Source: Clavaria fumosa
Lineage: Eukaryota > Basidiomycota > Agaricomycetes > Agaricales > Clavariaceae
Direction: 5' to 3'
NCBI GenBank assembly: GCA_951802425.1
Contig: OX637795.1
Coordinates: forward strand, 248,001-312,000
DNA length: 64,000 nucleotides
A program made the position numbers and the translations under genes. Each line of letters starts with the position of its first letter. Positions within the stretch are counted from its first letter, which is position 1. The notes under the pieces were generated by a model. That model did no database searches, was not told the DNA's origin, and saw only the letters and a program-made list of their open reading frames with translations. Shown here in pieces: positions 20,333 to 29,929 of this stretch.

Positions 20333-22500
20333 ATGCGTGGTCCGTCCTTCCCTGGGATGCGCAAATCGCTCGGTCCCTATCTGGTTGACAAGACAGCCCT
20401 TATCGAAAAAATCGTGATCACCGGCTTGTACCAGCGAGTTGACCTTGTCCTCCGGCCTAGACGTTGCGGGAAGAGCTGCATGTTGCACATGCTCAGGTAT
20501 GATATCCCGCCTTCACCCTTATCCAACTTCTCTGACCTTTCTACAGGTCGTTTTTCTCTTTCCGAGAACCCGATCAGCAGGCCCTTTTTGAGGGTCTACA
20601 TATCTCCTCCAGACCTGATATCTGCAAAGAGCACATGGGGAAGTATGCTGTGATTTTTCTCGACTTCATGGTTCGTTTCCCTGTACTGTTGAGATCGCGC
20701 GGCTCACGTACAAGCAGACCCTTCGAGCTGAAACTTGGGACGCGATGCTTTTGCTCTTTCGCAGCCAGTTGTCAAGTTTATATGCGGATTGGGAAGAATA
20801 CCTTCGAGGGAGCCTTTCACGGGAGGAAATGGGCGATTATCACTCTATCATTCGCAAGGAAGCCTCCTTCGATCTCTGTAAGCTTGCTCTGCATCAACTT
20901 TCATATCTGTTGGCCCGGAAATCTCGGAGAGGTGTGGTTGTGCTCATGGACGAGTACGAAGGGCCTGTGAGCTGCGCTGCGGAGTATGGGTTTTTCGCTC
21001 AAGTACGTCTTTATAACCCATGACAATCATCTTAAAGCCCACGTGCAGCCATGTAGGCCAACGAGTATTTTGGGCGTGGTGTCTTTCCTGCTCTCTTGAA
21101 GGTGATATCAGTCCACGATTAGCTTCCGCCCAACTCTCATCATGAACCAGGGGAATGACAATTTATCAATCGGGATTCTAGTCGGGGTGACTCCGTCTGC
21201 AAAATCTGGATGGTATTCTGGTTTGAACAATGTAGCGGCACGTACATTGACTGTGGCAATGCATGACACACCCTGACCAGTGCTCAGATGCATCCACTAC
21301 ATCGGCGCAACTCAGTCTACGCAGGAATGTTGATGTTCACAGAAGAAGAAGTTCTACGACTGATGGCGTTGTCAGAGGCAAGTTTTTTTTATCTGGCTAA
21401 ATCTTTCCCCATCTCAATGCCACAATGCCACAACAGTCGACCCTGGGACTCGACGACCTTAGAGCCCGTTACAACTCTTATCTTGCTGCGAATCAAATCA
21501 GCGTCTACAATCCTGTATCAATCATGTCTGCTTTGGAAGAAGGTGTCATACGCAACTACTGGGTAGCAACAGGTTCGCGCTAAAGGCAAAATTAGTTTTA
21601 AAATAACTGATAAATTCTGCAGGCGAACACCCCCTTATTCGGAGACAGGTGGAGTCCTTGGACCCCGGAACGCTCGGAGCCTTTACGACGCTTCTCTCCC
21701 TGTCAGAAGTTGACATGGATCTTGCGGAGGATGTCTATTTTAACGTGTATGCTCACCTCTCTCCCAGCCCTATAACATTGCCCAACCCTCTCGTACATCC
21801 GATTCAGGCCGAGTTTGAGTAATCGCGGAATCATAACTTTATTATATTACGCCGGCTACTTGACAATGACAGTGCGTGGTCATTTGTCATTAATATCCTC
21901 CTTGTATTCATTCAGGTCAAGGCCTCAGGCAAAATGAAGATACCCAATGCCGAAGTTATGTCCGATTGGTCCATGTGGATCATTGGCGGCCCTCTAGAGC
22001 CCGAAAACATTTTCATGACATGTGTCAATGGGCCTACGACCCTTTTCATGGAACAGTGGCCCCTCTTCATGCAGGCCACTCTTCATCCCAAGTTAGTTGC
22101 CAAGGATCGTGGCACCAAAAGTAAAAAGACGCCCGAACGCCTTTATCATCTTTACCTTCTAGGCGCCCTCCATAGTCTCCGTCCTCACGGCTGGGAGCTT
22201 GAACCAGAGCGCCGCACCGGCCTGGGTTACATCGACATTCGTCTCAGAAAAAAACGTGACGCAGTCATGATCGAGCTAAAGTCGAGCGAAAGCGAGCAAC
22301 AGTTGGAGAGGGATGCCGATGCCGTGCTTGATCAGATTATAACCAAGAATTACCGAAACCGCTACAGCCATTTGGGTGTTGATTGTATTCGAGAATATGG
22401 AATAGCCTGCTTCCATCTACAATCGGTTGTCAAGGCTCGATATGTGGTTCGGTCTGGGAATGGGTGGCTTGAGAAAGATGATCCATTGCTAACCCATTGA
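20333..22500 (+). CDS. AAA-ATPase-like protein with PD-(D/E)XK nuclease domain
   Basis: A gene of several exons starting MRGPSFPGMRKSLGPYLVDK. Exon 1 has an RPRRCGKS P-loop and joins in phase (intron 20497-20546) to SFFSFREPDQQALFEGL and KYAVIFLDF. Walker B follows as VVVLMDEYEGPV (about 20945), then ANEYFGRGVFPALLK and GILVGVTPSAKSGW. The last exon (21934-22500) has RRTGLGYIDIRLR and AVMIELKSSES, the D...ExK core of the PD-(D/E)XK fold, then DQIITKNYRNRY. The order matches AAA-ATPase-like proteins with a C-terminal PDDEXK_9-type nuclease domain (Pfam PF09820 and PF08011 from memory). Several middle introns (about 20670, 21004-21046, 21590-21622) are plausible; the exact joins at 21260-21300 and 21740-21915 are unresolved, so a defect there cannot be excluded. 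It could belong to effector-like or self/non-self nuclease families. Confidence 0.75.
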
Positions 22501-22940
22501 AGATGCTTTAGTCTCAGTCTGTTCTCGTTGTTCTAAAACCCTGTAATCTGTTGTTTGTTCGGAAACCCCACCCAACTAATATTCTCACAAGATTTGTTAA
22601 AGTAAAGTTCTCAGATAGGGTTGGGCTGACCAAAATTTCTGCTCCTTGCTGTAATATGTTGAGATACATTAAGAGTGACATATAGAGACCACAGCAATCA
22701 CCAGAAGAGTGATTTTAAGGGGCTGCTGCCCCCCAAATGGTTTATCATTGGCTCACAATAGTAAGAAATGCATTTATTTCTATTTACAGTAGCTGCAAGT
22801 AAGCCTGGCAATGTTAAGTGAGGACAGGAATCATGGCAGCCACCAGGAGAATCAGATGGTGGTACATTTCAGCTGATAGCTAGTCAAATGACAGAGATGT
22901 AGATTTTTCACCAAGCCATCTTCAGGAAAAAAACATATGC
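22501..22940. other. No gene seen
   Basis: 3' flank of the nuclease gene. No frame with recognisable features up to the MITE target site. Confidence 0.5.
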
Positions 22941-22948
22941 AATGTAAT

Positions 22949-23256
22949 TAGGGTGTAACATGGGTACCCTGCGGGTATCGCGCTGTAGACCCGTACCCGT
23001 AGCCGTAGCAACCCGTACCTGCAACCTGCACGGGTTTCCAGTCAAAATGAGCCCAAGATCATCCAAATTGGACCAGAACTGATTGAGATATGATCAAATC
23101 ATTGTTTTAATCATATCTCAGTCAGTTCTAGTCCAATTTAGATGATCTTGGGCTTGTTTTGAAGCTTGCGGGTAGCAGAACCTCGACCCGTACCCGCACC
23201 CGTGGCTTCCCGCACCCGTGACCCGTGCAGGTTACCCGTACCCATGTTACAGCCTA
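22949..23256. mobile_element. 308-bp hAT-type foldback MITE
   Basis: It is flanked by AATGTAAT on both sides (22941-22948 and 23257-23264). The ends TAGGGTGTAACATGGGT and ACCCATGTTACAGCCTA resemble those of the hAT element at 10052, with the same CCCGTACCCG-type subterminal repeats. The middle is itself an imperfect inverted repeat (AGCCCAAGATCATCCAAATT against AATTTAGATGATCTTGGGCT), so most of the element folds into one hairpin. Confidence 0.92.
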
Positions 23257-23264
23257 AATGTAAT

Positions 23265-24065
23265 ACTATGTTGGCTCAATAGTTTATATAGACTTGTAGC
23301 CCAGTGAGCCAAAATATTGTTCACCACAGACGTAAAGTGTGTCATTGTAATGCTGATAGACAGTCATACAAACTATACAGGTGCTGGTAGGCTTCACCCT
23401 AGTGTTGCTTACAGCTCAGCTTCAAGTCATCAGCCATGAAACCAAGCCATACCTGAGCCAAGCCAAGCCATAGCTTTGGCTCCAGGCTCACCACAGTCAG
23501 CTTAAATATGGCTCAAGGCTTGAGGCAGCTTACAGAAGGTAAAGATAAATGCAAGATAGTAATGTTTTGAGCTAGATAGTAAAATTGTATGTAATCTGAA
23601 GTTTCTCAATGTTGCCCTCTCCATTGCTGTCCTGGATGGCACCATAAGATAGATAGAAACCAGGCCTTAAGTTAGTTGATTTGAGAGAATAGATTTGGGG
23701 AATATTAAGATTCCAATTGCTTATATGTTGGTTGTACACAAATCATCATGTCTACTAGCATGGAAAGCTAACATACAACTGAAAAAGCATACAAAGCAGT
23801 GTAATGCATGATACCACTACAATCAATGCCCACACTTCCAAATAGATGTCAGGCATTGAGTGTGTGTTTATTAGGGAAGAGCATGGGTTTTTGTAACCTG
23901 CAGCCCAACAAGCATTCTTCCTAAGCCAGTACACCCTTGTGAAAAGGTACATCAATGACTCAGTCCAGAATAGGCCAGTCACCCATGAAGTGGGAAGGCA
24001 TACTCAAAGAATGTCACTTGCAGAGGTCAAACAACCTTCAATGAGTTTCATTCCCTTTCAACCTT
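23265..24065. other. No gene seen
   Basis: Contains an AAGCCATAGCC-rich patch (23440-23530) and short frames only. Confidence 0.5.
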
Positions 24066-24405
24066 CCCATAAGATAGGAAAGTGTGGCTGTGATGAGTGC
24101 CAGTGTTGCACAACAGATATGTCATGAATAACTCAAGCACCCAATAGACCTCACTCCCCTAAGGTAGGAAAGTGTAGCTGTCATGAGTGCCAGTGTCACA
24201 CAACACATATGTTGTGAATAACTCAAGTACACACTAAGCCTTACTCCCCTGAGGTAGGAAAGCATGGCTGTCAGTGCCTGTCACAAGTGCATGACTAAAG
24301 TAAGTAGCCACTAACAAGACTACAAAACTAATGTAAGCAGTTACTAACAAGACTACAAAAGTAAGGTAAGTGGTTACTAACAAGACTACAAAACTAATGT
24401 AAGAG
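24066..24405. repeat. Two adjacent tandem arrays
   Basis: About 24075-24285 holds two and a half copies of a unit of about 89 bp (GGAAAGTGTGGCTGTSATGA, then ATAACTCAAG). About 24297-24405 holds three copies of a unit of about 37 bp (TTACTAACAAGACTACAAAA). No coding role is seen. Confidence 0.75.
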
Positions 24406-24439
24406 TGATTTTGCTCATCATTGGCACAAAAAATGACAT

Positions 24440-25525
24440 GTTTGTCCTGTAGTTAGACGATGACCCTTCTCTTGTGCCAGTGTGATTACATAGCATCTGG
24501 AAATTTCTCAGCCCAGCAACTTGATGATATGCAGATGAATGCTCTGCTAATAGTCCATATTGGATCTCTCCTGAAGCTGTTGACATCTTTAAAGCTGATG
24601 TCCGAGCACATTGCAAAGTCCTCAGCCCACAAGAGCCAGAGCATGGGATCAAAGCAGCTGTGGTTGCATCATGTACTGACCATTGGACAGCGGCCAACAC
24701 AACAAAAGAAGGAAGAATGTAAATCTTCGAGCAGACAGGGATCTTTGTCAGTGCGTGTTGTCATGGAATCATTGAGACAGTTGCAGAGATGAGACAGAGT
24801 GGAGAGCTGTGAGTCATGCAAAGCTATGCCTGCCATTGCTTTACTAATGCTCTTCTATAGAGAAAAGTACAGTATGGTTTGGCAACAATCAGCAGGCTCC
24901 TTGATGTCTTTCAAAATGATCAAGTTATTGCATCTGACATTGCATGCTCATTCAGTTCAACTGTCACTGCTAGCTCCATTGGTGGCAAGGCTGCAAAGTA
25001 CCGACTTTGCCTTGTTGTCAATGCCTTCCATAGCCATGCCCATAACCATGTTTGCCAGTTGCAAAACCATCCACTCTACTCTAATGGTATTGGCCTTGAG
25101 GACCTGGAGACCTGCAAACAGATCTTCGCTGCCTCAAATCCAGCAGCTTGGCTCATCCGACATGCTTTGCATTTTCACTGGGTACAGTTCTTGGACTTGC
25201 ACTTTGATAAATGGGATCGTGACTGATACCAGGGGCTCAGTGAGTTGATTAGCATCTGATGTGGTCTATAGTAGTGCATGACCATTGAACATGGACAGGC
25301 CAGTTCATATTGAACAACTATAAGCAGGCACTTACCATCATCATGAACTACACTGGAGAGGTTGAGGCATTCCTCAAAATGTATGGATATATGGCACAAG
25401 ATTTGATTGCATGGCACACAGAGGAGTTCATGTACCTCAAGAGCCTCACCAAAGGCCCCAAAGACAATGCCCTTGCCATCTCCTACGTGGAGGCACTCCA
25501 GAACTTGATTAATGCTGAGTAGGTC
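24440..25525 (+). pseudogene. KDZ-type transposase fragment
   Basis: Coding sequence in shifting frames carries motifs typical of fungal KDZ (Kyakuja-Dileera-Zisupton) transposases: ATISRLLDVFQNDQVIASDI, then VNAFHSHAHNHVCQLQNHPL, GLEDLETCKQIFAASN, LIRHALHFHWVQFLDLHF, and further on NNYKQALTII and AISYVEALQNL. At least three frame changes and a lost 5' half make it non-functional. It stops about 40 bp before the long terminal repeat of the DDE transposon at 25565. Confidence 0.82.
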
Positions 25526-25564
25526 TATTCTCTTAACTGCATAATGGCAGTCAATGACATGAAT

Positions 25565-26298
25565 TCCTTGCAATAGAGTATTGTAATTACAATAAATAGC
25601 TATTGCAAGAGTGACTGTAAGTGTATTGCAAGACATGACAATACAGCCTCTGTGACAACTGTGATGTGCTTGTCCCAAAGTGGACAATAGCCATGCAATG
25701 TATTACAATACATGTCCCTTTCAGGCCTGCCCTGCACACTCATTCTGTTCCCAGGCCTGCCCTGCCTTTCCCAGGCCTGCCCTGACAATAGCCATGCAAT
25801 ATATTACAATACATGTCCTTTCCCAGGCCTGCCCTGCCTATTGCAGGGTCCCCTGACAAACAATGGCAAACAAAATATGCTAAAAATAAAAACAAAAACT
25901 CGAAATTGAGCAGCCCTGTGCCTGGTCCCTCAGGTACAGCTTACCAATCAGGCATAGCTGCTTTTGGTAAGCTGCTATGACTGTGGGATTTTTTTTGCAT
26001 GGCTTGCAAAATATGACTTTTTATACACCAAAAAATCAGCAAAAATCAGGAGATTCCGAATCTGGACACCCCACATTTCTAAGGTAGACCACATTCACAA
26101 ACAGTTACATCATGTGATAAAACTGATTTATGCATGACAAACGATGTATTTCACTCAGCATATGCTCTCACAGCAATTTAATTAAAATATCGCTTCAGAG
26201 GTCAATAGTCAATTGTCTTGTACACAATCCCATGTCATTATAATTCCAGATTTCAACAAATTGAAGGACAAGTAGCATTTGCAAGGCTTGGGTGTGCA
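25565..26298. repeat. Left terminal inverted repeat of the DDE transposon
   Basis: From the outside: TTGCAA/ATTACAATA motifs, then CCAGGCCTGCCCTGCC blocks, then TTGCAGGGTCCCCTGAC, then an AT-rich part that matches 37464-37958 in reverse complement with few differences. The strong similarity of the two arms suggests the DDE element moved not long before it was interrupted. Confidence 0.85.
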
Positions 26299-26543
26299 TA
26301 AAGAGTGACAGGTGCATGACAAAGCTCCTTATGCCTTGTAAACACACATTCAATCTTGTTGGCCAAACAACAGCTCCCATGGCCCAAAAAAAAGAAAGAA
26401 AGCAGAAGGGAATAAAGAGAATGTAATGCTATTTTTTCTGCCACACTGAGAGTCTGAGACACATCTAAATCACACAATTTCAACAATAGTGCCCCATTCC
26501 CGGAAGCTATCCAACAAATCCACCACTCTCATGGTCGAGAACA

Positions 26544-27056
26544 GTGCTTCCTTGGTTGTGTGTCTCAGATCAGGTGCCCTTCGAGCCTCCAACCAGAGTT
26601 ATGAAAGTGTCATGGCCAGGTGGTCTCAGCATGCTCCCTGCTACTGCCGAGTCAGACGAAGAGGATGGAGAAGCCTCAACACCTTGGCAGGGACAGGTAG
26701 CCACAGCTGGTGTGTTCAAGCCACCTCCAGGTGTTGCTGAGGCAGAAGAAGCCCTTCACACACTGAGATTGATACTAAAGCCACCCCGGGATGGATGTCG
26801 GGGATACAAGGATCCTGAGCTAAACTCACTCTTACAGGGGCGGATTGAAAAGATGAGAATGTTCCTATGGACATTTATCAACAGAGGATGTGGTTGGATT
26901 GAAGCATCTCTCCAGACAGCACATGCTTTCGAGAAAGGACCCTGGTTAGCTGGCTGTCTTCGCCAATGGACCCATGCTTACCTGGAGAATCACGAGGCAC
27001 TCCCTGTTAGTCCTTATGGGACATGGAACTCATCTGTTCTCGAAGATGAAGATTTC
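26544..27056 (+). pseudogene. DDE transposase, 5' part before the chromovirus
   Basis: The frame contains an acidic stretch (ESDEEDGEAST), then LILKPPRDGCRGYKDPEL, RIEKMRMFLW and LRQWTHAYLENHEALP, ending DEDF at the insertion point. The continuation after the 3' LTR (SQELQLHLQG) is in phase once one ATTTC copy is removed. The start codon is uncertain; 26544 is the open frame edge. Only this gene's interruption by copy A, and not its own sequence here, prevents expression of the N-terminal half. Confidence 0.82.
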
Positions 27057-27653
27057 TGTAAGGCTATAGGCCTTTTCTATTCTTTTATTACATAATATAC
27101 ATACCATAATAGTCTACTAGCATAGCCGCTTAGGCTATGCTTACATCAGCAGCCCCTAGAGGGCCGCTCGCCTATATATATCGGGTCGTGACTGTACAGA
27201 GAGGGTAGATCCCTCTACATAGAACTACCATACTCAATATACAGTTGAGTCCAGTTCTTTTGAGGGATAGAAAGCATTACAACTTTTTTGAACCTTCAAC
27301 ACAACGAGTGTGGCGAGAAATGGGTTACACCCATATAGCCGTGCAGAAGAAGCACAACAAGAAGGGAGGAGAAACTCCTCCCTTGGTAGGACCTCTGCGC
27401 AACACAGGCGTCATGCAGCCAGAGGGAATAGGACCCTCTGTCGAGCCCAGTGGTGAACCCCCACTAAGGGCTGACATGGCATCACCGGCCCCTGACGACA
27501 GCGTTAGGTCCAAAACGCCGTCGACACGAGGAGGGCGCCACAACGCGCCAAGTCACTGGCGAGGCGCCATCGTTCGAGAAGGCCGGACCTTCAAAAGGAA
27601 AGGGCAGAGAGCCCTTAGAAACCCGCAAGAGGTGGCCATGAGAGCAGTCAAGC

Positions 27654-29081
27654 TTGCAGGCTCCCTCCAATAGTGGAGATGAGCCCACAGCGATAGCGCG
27701 AGCTAACGCTGTAGCCGAGAGACTCTTGGACATTCAGGTGGAACTTTCCCGCCAGGACGAAGAGTTTGAGGCTCTTGTAAGGGCGATGAAAAATCGCCAA
27801 GCCACTATTCGGCAATGGCTAAGCGAGGAGGCTACCCACATTAGGTGGGTGTTGGACTCACTAGATGAGCAGGGAACCGCACTAGCGGCTCCCTTACGGC
27901 GGCAACGCCGTGATTCGTTGGAACCCGAAGTGGGGCCTGCCCCGCTGAGTCAGGCGCCAGCCGACCACGAGGAAGGGTGGCGAAGGGAGAACCGCGTGGA
28001 CGGTTCTTGAACCCCTGGCGAACCAGGAATGGAGGGCGGCAGCCCTCGAGAAACAGCGGGGCCGGAGCCGCAGCTTATGTCGCGCTACCCACAGCTGGGT
28101 CAGCGAGAGCCAACAGGCCGGATGGGCCCATTCGGATGGATGGAACCGCCCCAGAAGGAGTGGGAGATTACTCGGGAGGTGTCCCCGAGTTCTACAAACT
28201 ACCAGAGCGATGTATTACATCGCTACCTCGTGATGATACAAGATAAAACCTCGCTATTGCCTGAGGCAATAGCTGAGATTAGGGGGATTAAGATTGACCC
28301 CCCTGAGCTTTATGACGGACGAGACAACCTCGTCGTCTGGGAAAGGTGGCTCGATGGCCTCCTTAATTACTTCTACTTCTATAGAGTAGTCGGCCCGCAG
28401 TTGGAGCACCAACGCATTATGCTAGTGGGGTCACGTTTAAGCGGAATAGCCGCTACTTGGTATACCCAAGAAGTAACAGGTCTATCCCATGCTCCTCGAA
28501 GGTCCACCTTCGAGGAATTGATAACCGCTATGTTTAAGTGGTTCCTGACAGAGGTAATGGCCCAGAAGGCAGTGGATGCCTTCTATCAGGTGAAGTTTAC
28601 AAAGGCGAAGGGCGCCTTGGGATTCTGGAACGAATTGGCCCAGGCAGCGGAGAGAATGCTCACCCCGCCTGACGCCGGTACGATGAAAAGGCAGTTCCTT
28701 AACGGACTGCCTAACGAGATGGTGGAGGCCATCTTCAAAACTCGTGCGATTAGCGTCGAGTTATCCTCGGTTGAGGATATTATCAACACTAGTCGCCAAG
28801 TGGAAGCGACCCTCCACTACCTCCAGCAGCGGAGGGCAGTGCCTTCGGTAGGGAACCAGGCAGGTCCCAAAGGAAACCCGCCTACAGGCAGAGTGCCTGT
28901 GGGGCAGAGGTTTGTGAGACTGCGGCCGCAGACTGTAGGCCAGGGGAACCTGTTCCCCTGCGGATCGACCGCACGCAAGACGAGTGTGTCCAAACCGGAG
29001 GAAGCAAACCCCGGCCAGAACCACCTAAGGTGGTGCCCAAGATTGGGGTACAAGGCGGAGAGGAGCGGAAAGCTCCTCTAA
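27654..29081 (+). pseudogene. gag: gag of chromovirus copy A (broken)
   Basis: Retrotransposon gag core with WERWLDGLLNYFYFYRVVG, GIAATWYTQEVTGL and FEELITAMFKWFLTEVMAQK. Compared with copy B it has lost the likely start (ACG where B has ATG at 45231), gained TGA at about 27637 and 28008-28010, and lost about 13 nt near 28928. That loss shifts the frame before the zinc knuckle. A short upstream frame from inside the LTR to 27673 is open in a different phase; its role is unknown. Gag would form the particle; this copy could not make it unaided. Confidence 0.85.
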
Positions 29082-29929
29082 CATGCTATATGTGCGGGAA
29101 AGCAGGGCACTACGCGAATGTGTGCCCTCAGTCACAGCGAAAGCCAGAGGCTTTTAGGGGAAATGTAAGGAACTACGCCTTACAAGAGGAGCCGGGCGAG
29201 TCAGAGCCCGAGGAACTGCTGGAAACACCTGCAGTTGAAAGCAAGGAGGCGGAGGAAGTTGCGGAAGACGACTACGCTGGTCACGGGGACCAGTACGATT
29301 CGCACGAGCTCGAGGAGGAGGCGGAAAGCGACCAGGTCGCTGGAATCCGGGAATTGGAAGAGGACGAGGTCCTCTACATGACAGAAGTACGTGTCGGCCA
29401 TGTCGACAACAGGCCGTTTCAGGCGCATGTCCAGAAGGAGCAGATGGGATCGCGCCCGGTAGTGACAAAGGAGGCTAGGCAATGCCTCGCGGCCTACATC
29501 ACCGTGAACGGTGTAAAAGTGTATACGCTTTTCGATTCTGGAAGTACCCCGGACCTGATGAGCCCGGACTTTGCCTGGGTGACGAAGGTACCGACCTTCC
29601 AACTGGATAATCCAGTTCCTATCCAACTCGGCTGTATCGGCAGCCGATCAACAATCACACACGGATGCCGTGTAGCGGTAGATTTGGGAGGAATACTGGA
29701 GGAGGACCAGCATTTTGATATAGCGAACATCAACCACTATGATATCATAGTCGGAACGGCGTTCATGTATGACCGCCATGTGATACTGGATGTGCACCGA
29801 CGGGCAATCCGGATTGGCGAAGGGAAGGGGAAAACCCTTCAGGCGATGTCGCCCAGTGAGGAGACGGAAGCATTATGCGTCCGTATATCGGCTAAGAATG
29901 CGCCGAGGAAGGAAGCTCAAAAGAGCTGA
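29030..29929 (+). CDS. Zinc knuckle and aspartic protease, copy A
   Basis: In ancestral order this is the end of the gag-protease frame. It has a CCHC knuckle CYMCGKAGHYANVC, an acidic linker, and a retropepsin core: LFDSGSTPDLMS (catalytic Asp), then INHYDIIVGTAFMY, which fits the second conserved strand. It ends at TGA 29927-29929 followed directly by CTA. The same frame stays open on to pol with no further stop, and copy B has the identical stop, pointing to readthrough. The knuckle binds RNA; the protease would cut the polyprotein. Confidence 0.85.
   Translation: MVPKIGVQGGEERKAPLTCYMCGKAGHYANVCPQSQRKPEAFRGNVRNYALQEEPGESEPEELLETPAVESKEAEEVAEDDYAGHGDQYDSHELEEEAESDQVAGIRELEEDEVLYMTEVRVGHVDNRPFQAHVQKEQMGSRPVVTKEARQCLAAYITVNGVKVYTLFDSGSTPDLMSPDFAWVTKVPTFQLDNPVPIQLGCIGSRSTITHGCRVAVDLGGILEEDQHFDIANINHYDIIVGTAFMYDRHVILDVHRRAIRIGEGKGKTLQAMSPSEETEALCVRISAKNAPRKEAQKS

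Noticed and set aside
27245..27673. Gene starting inside the 5' LTR
   Set aside because: The apparent start is not ATG and lies in the LTR; the part after the LTR may be a leader frame, but I cannot assign it. The same applies at 44933-45217.
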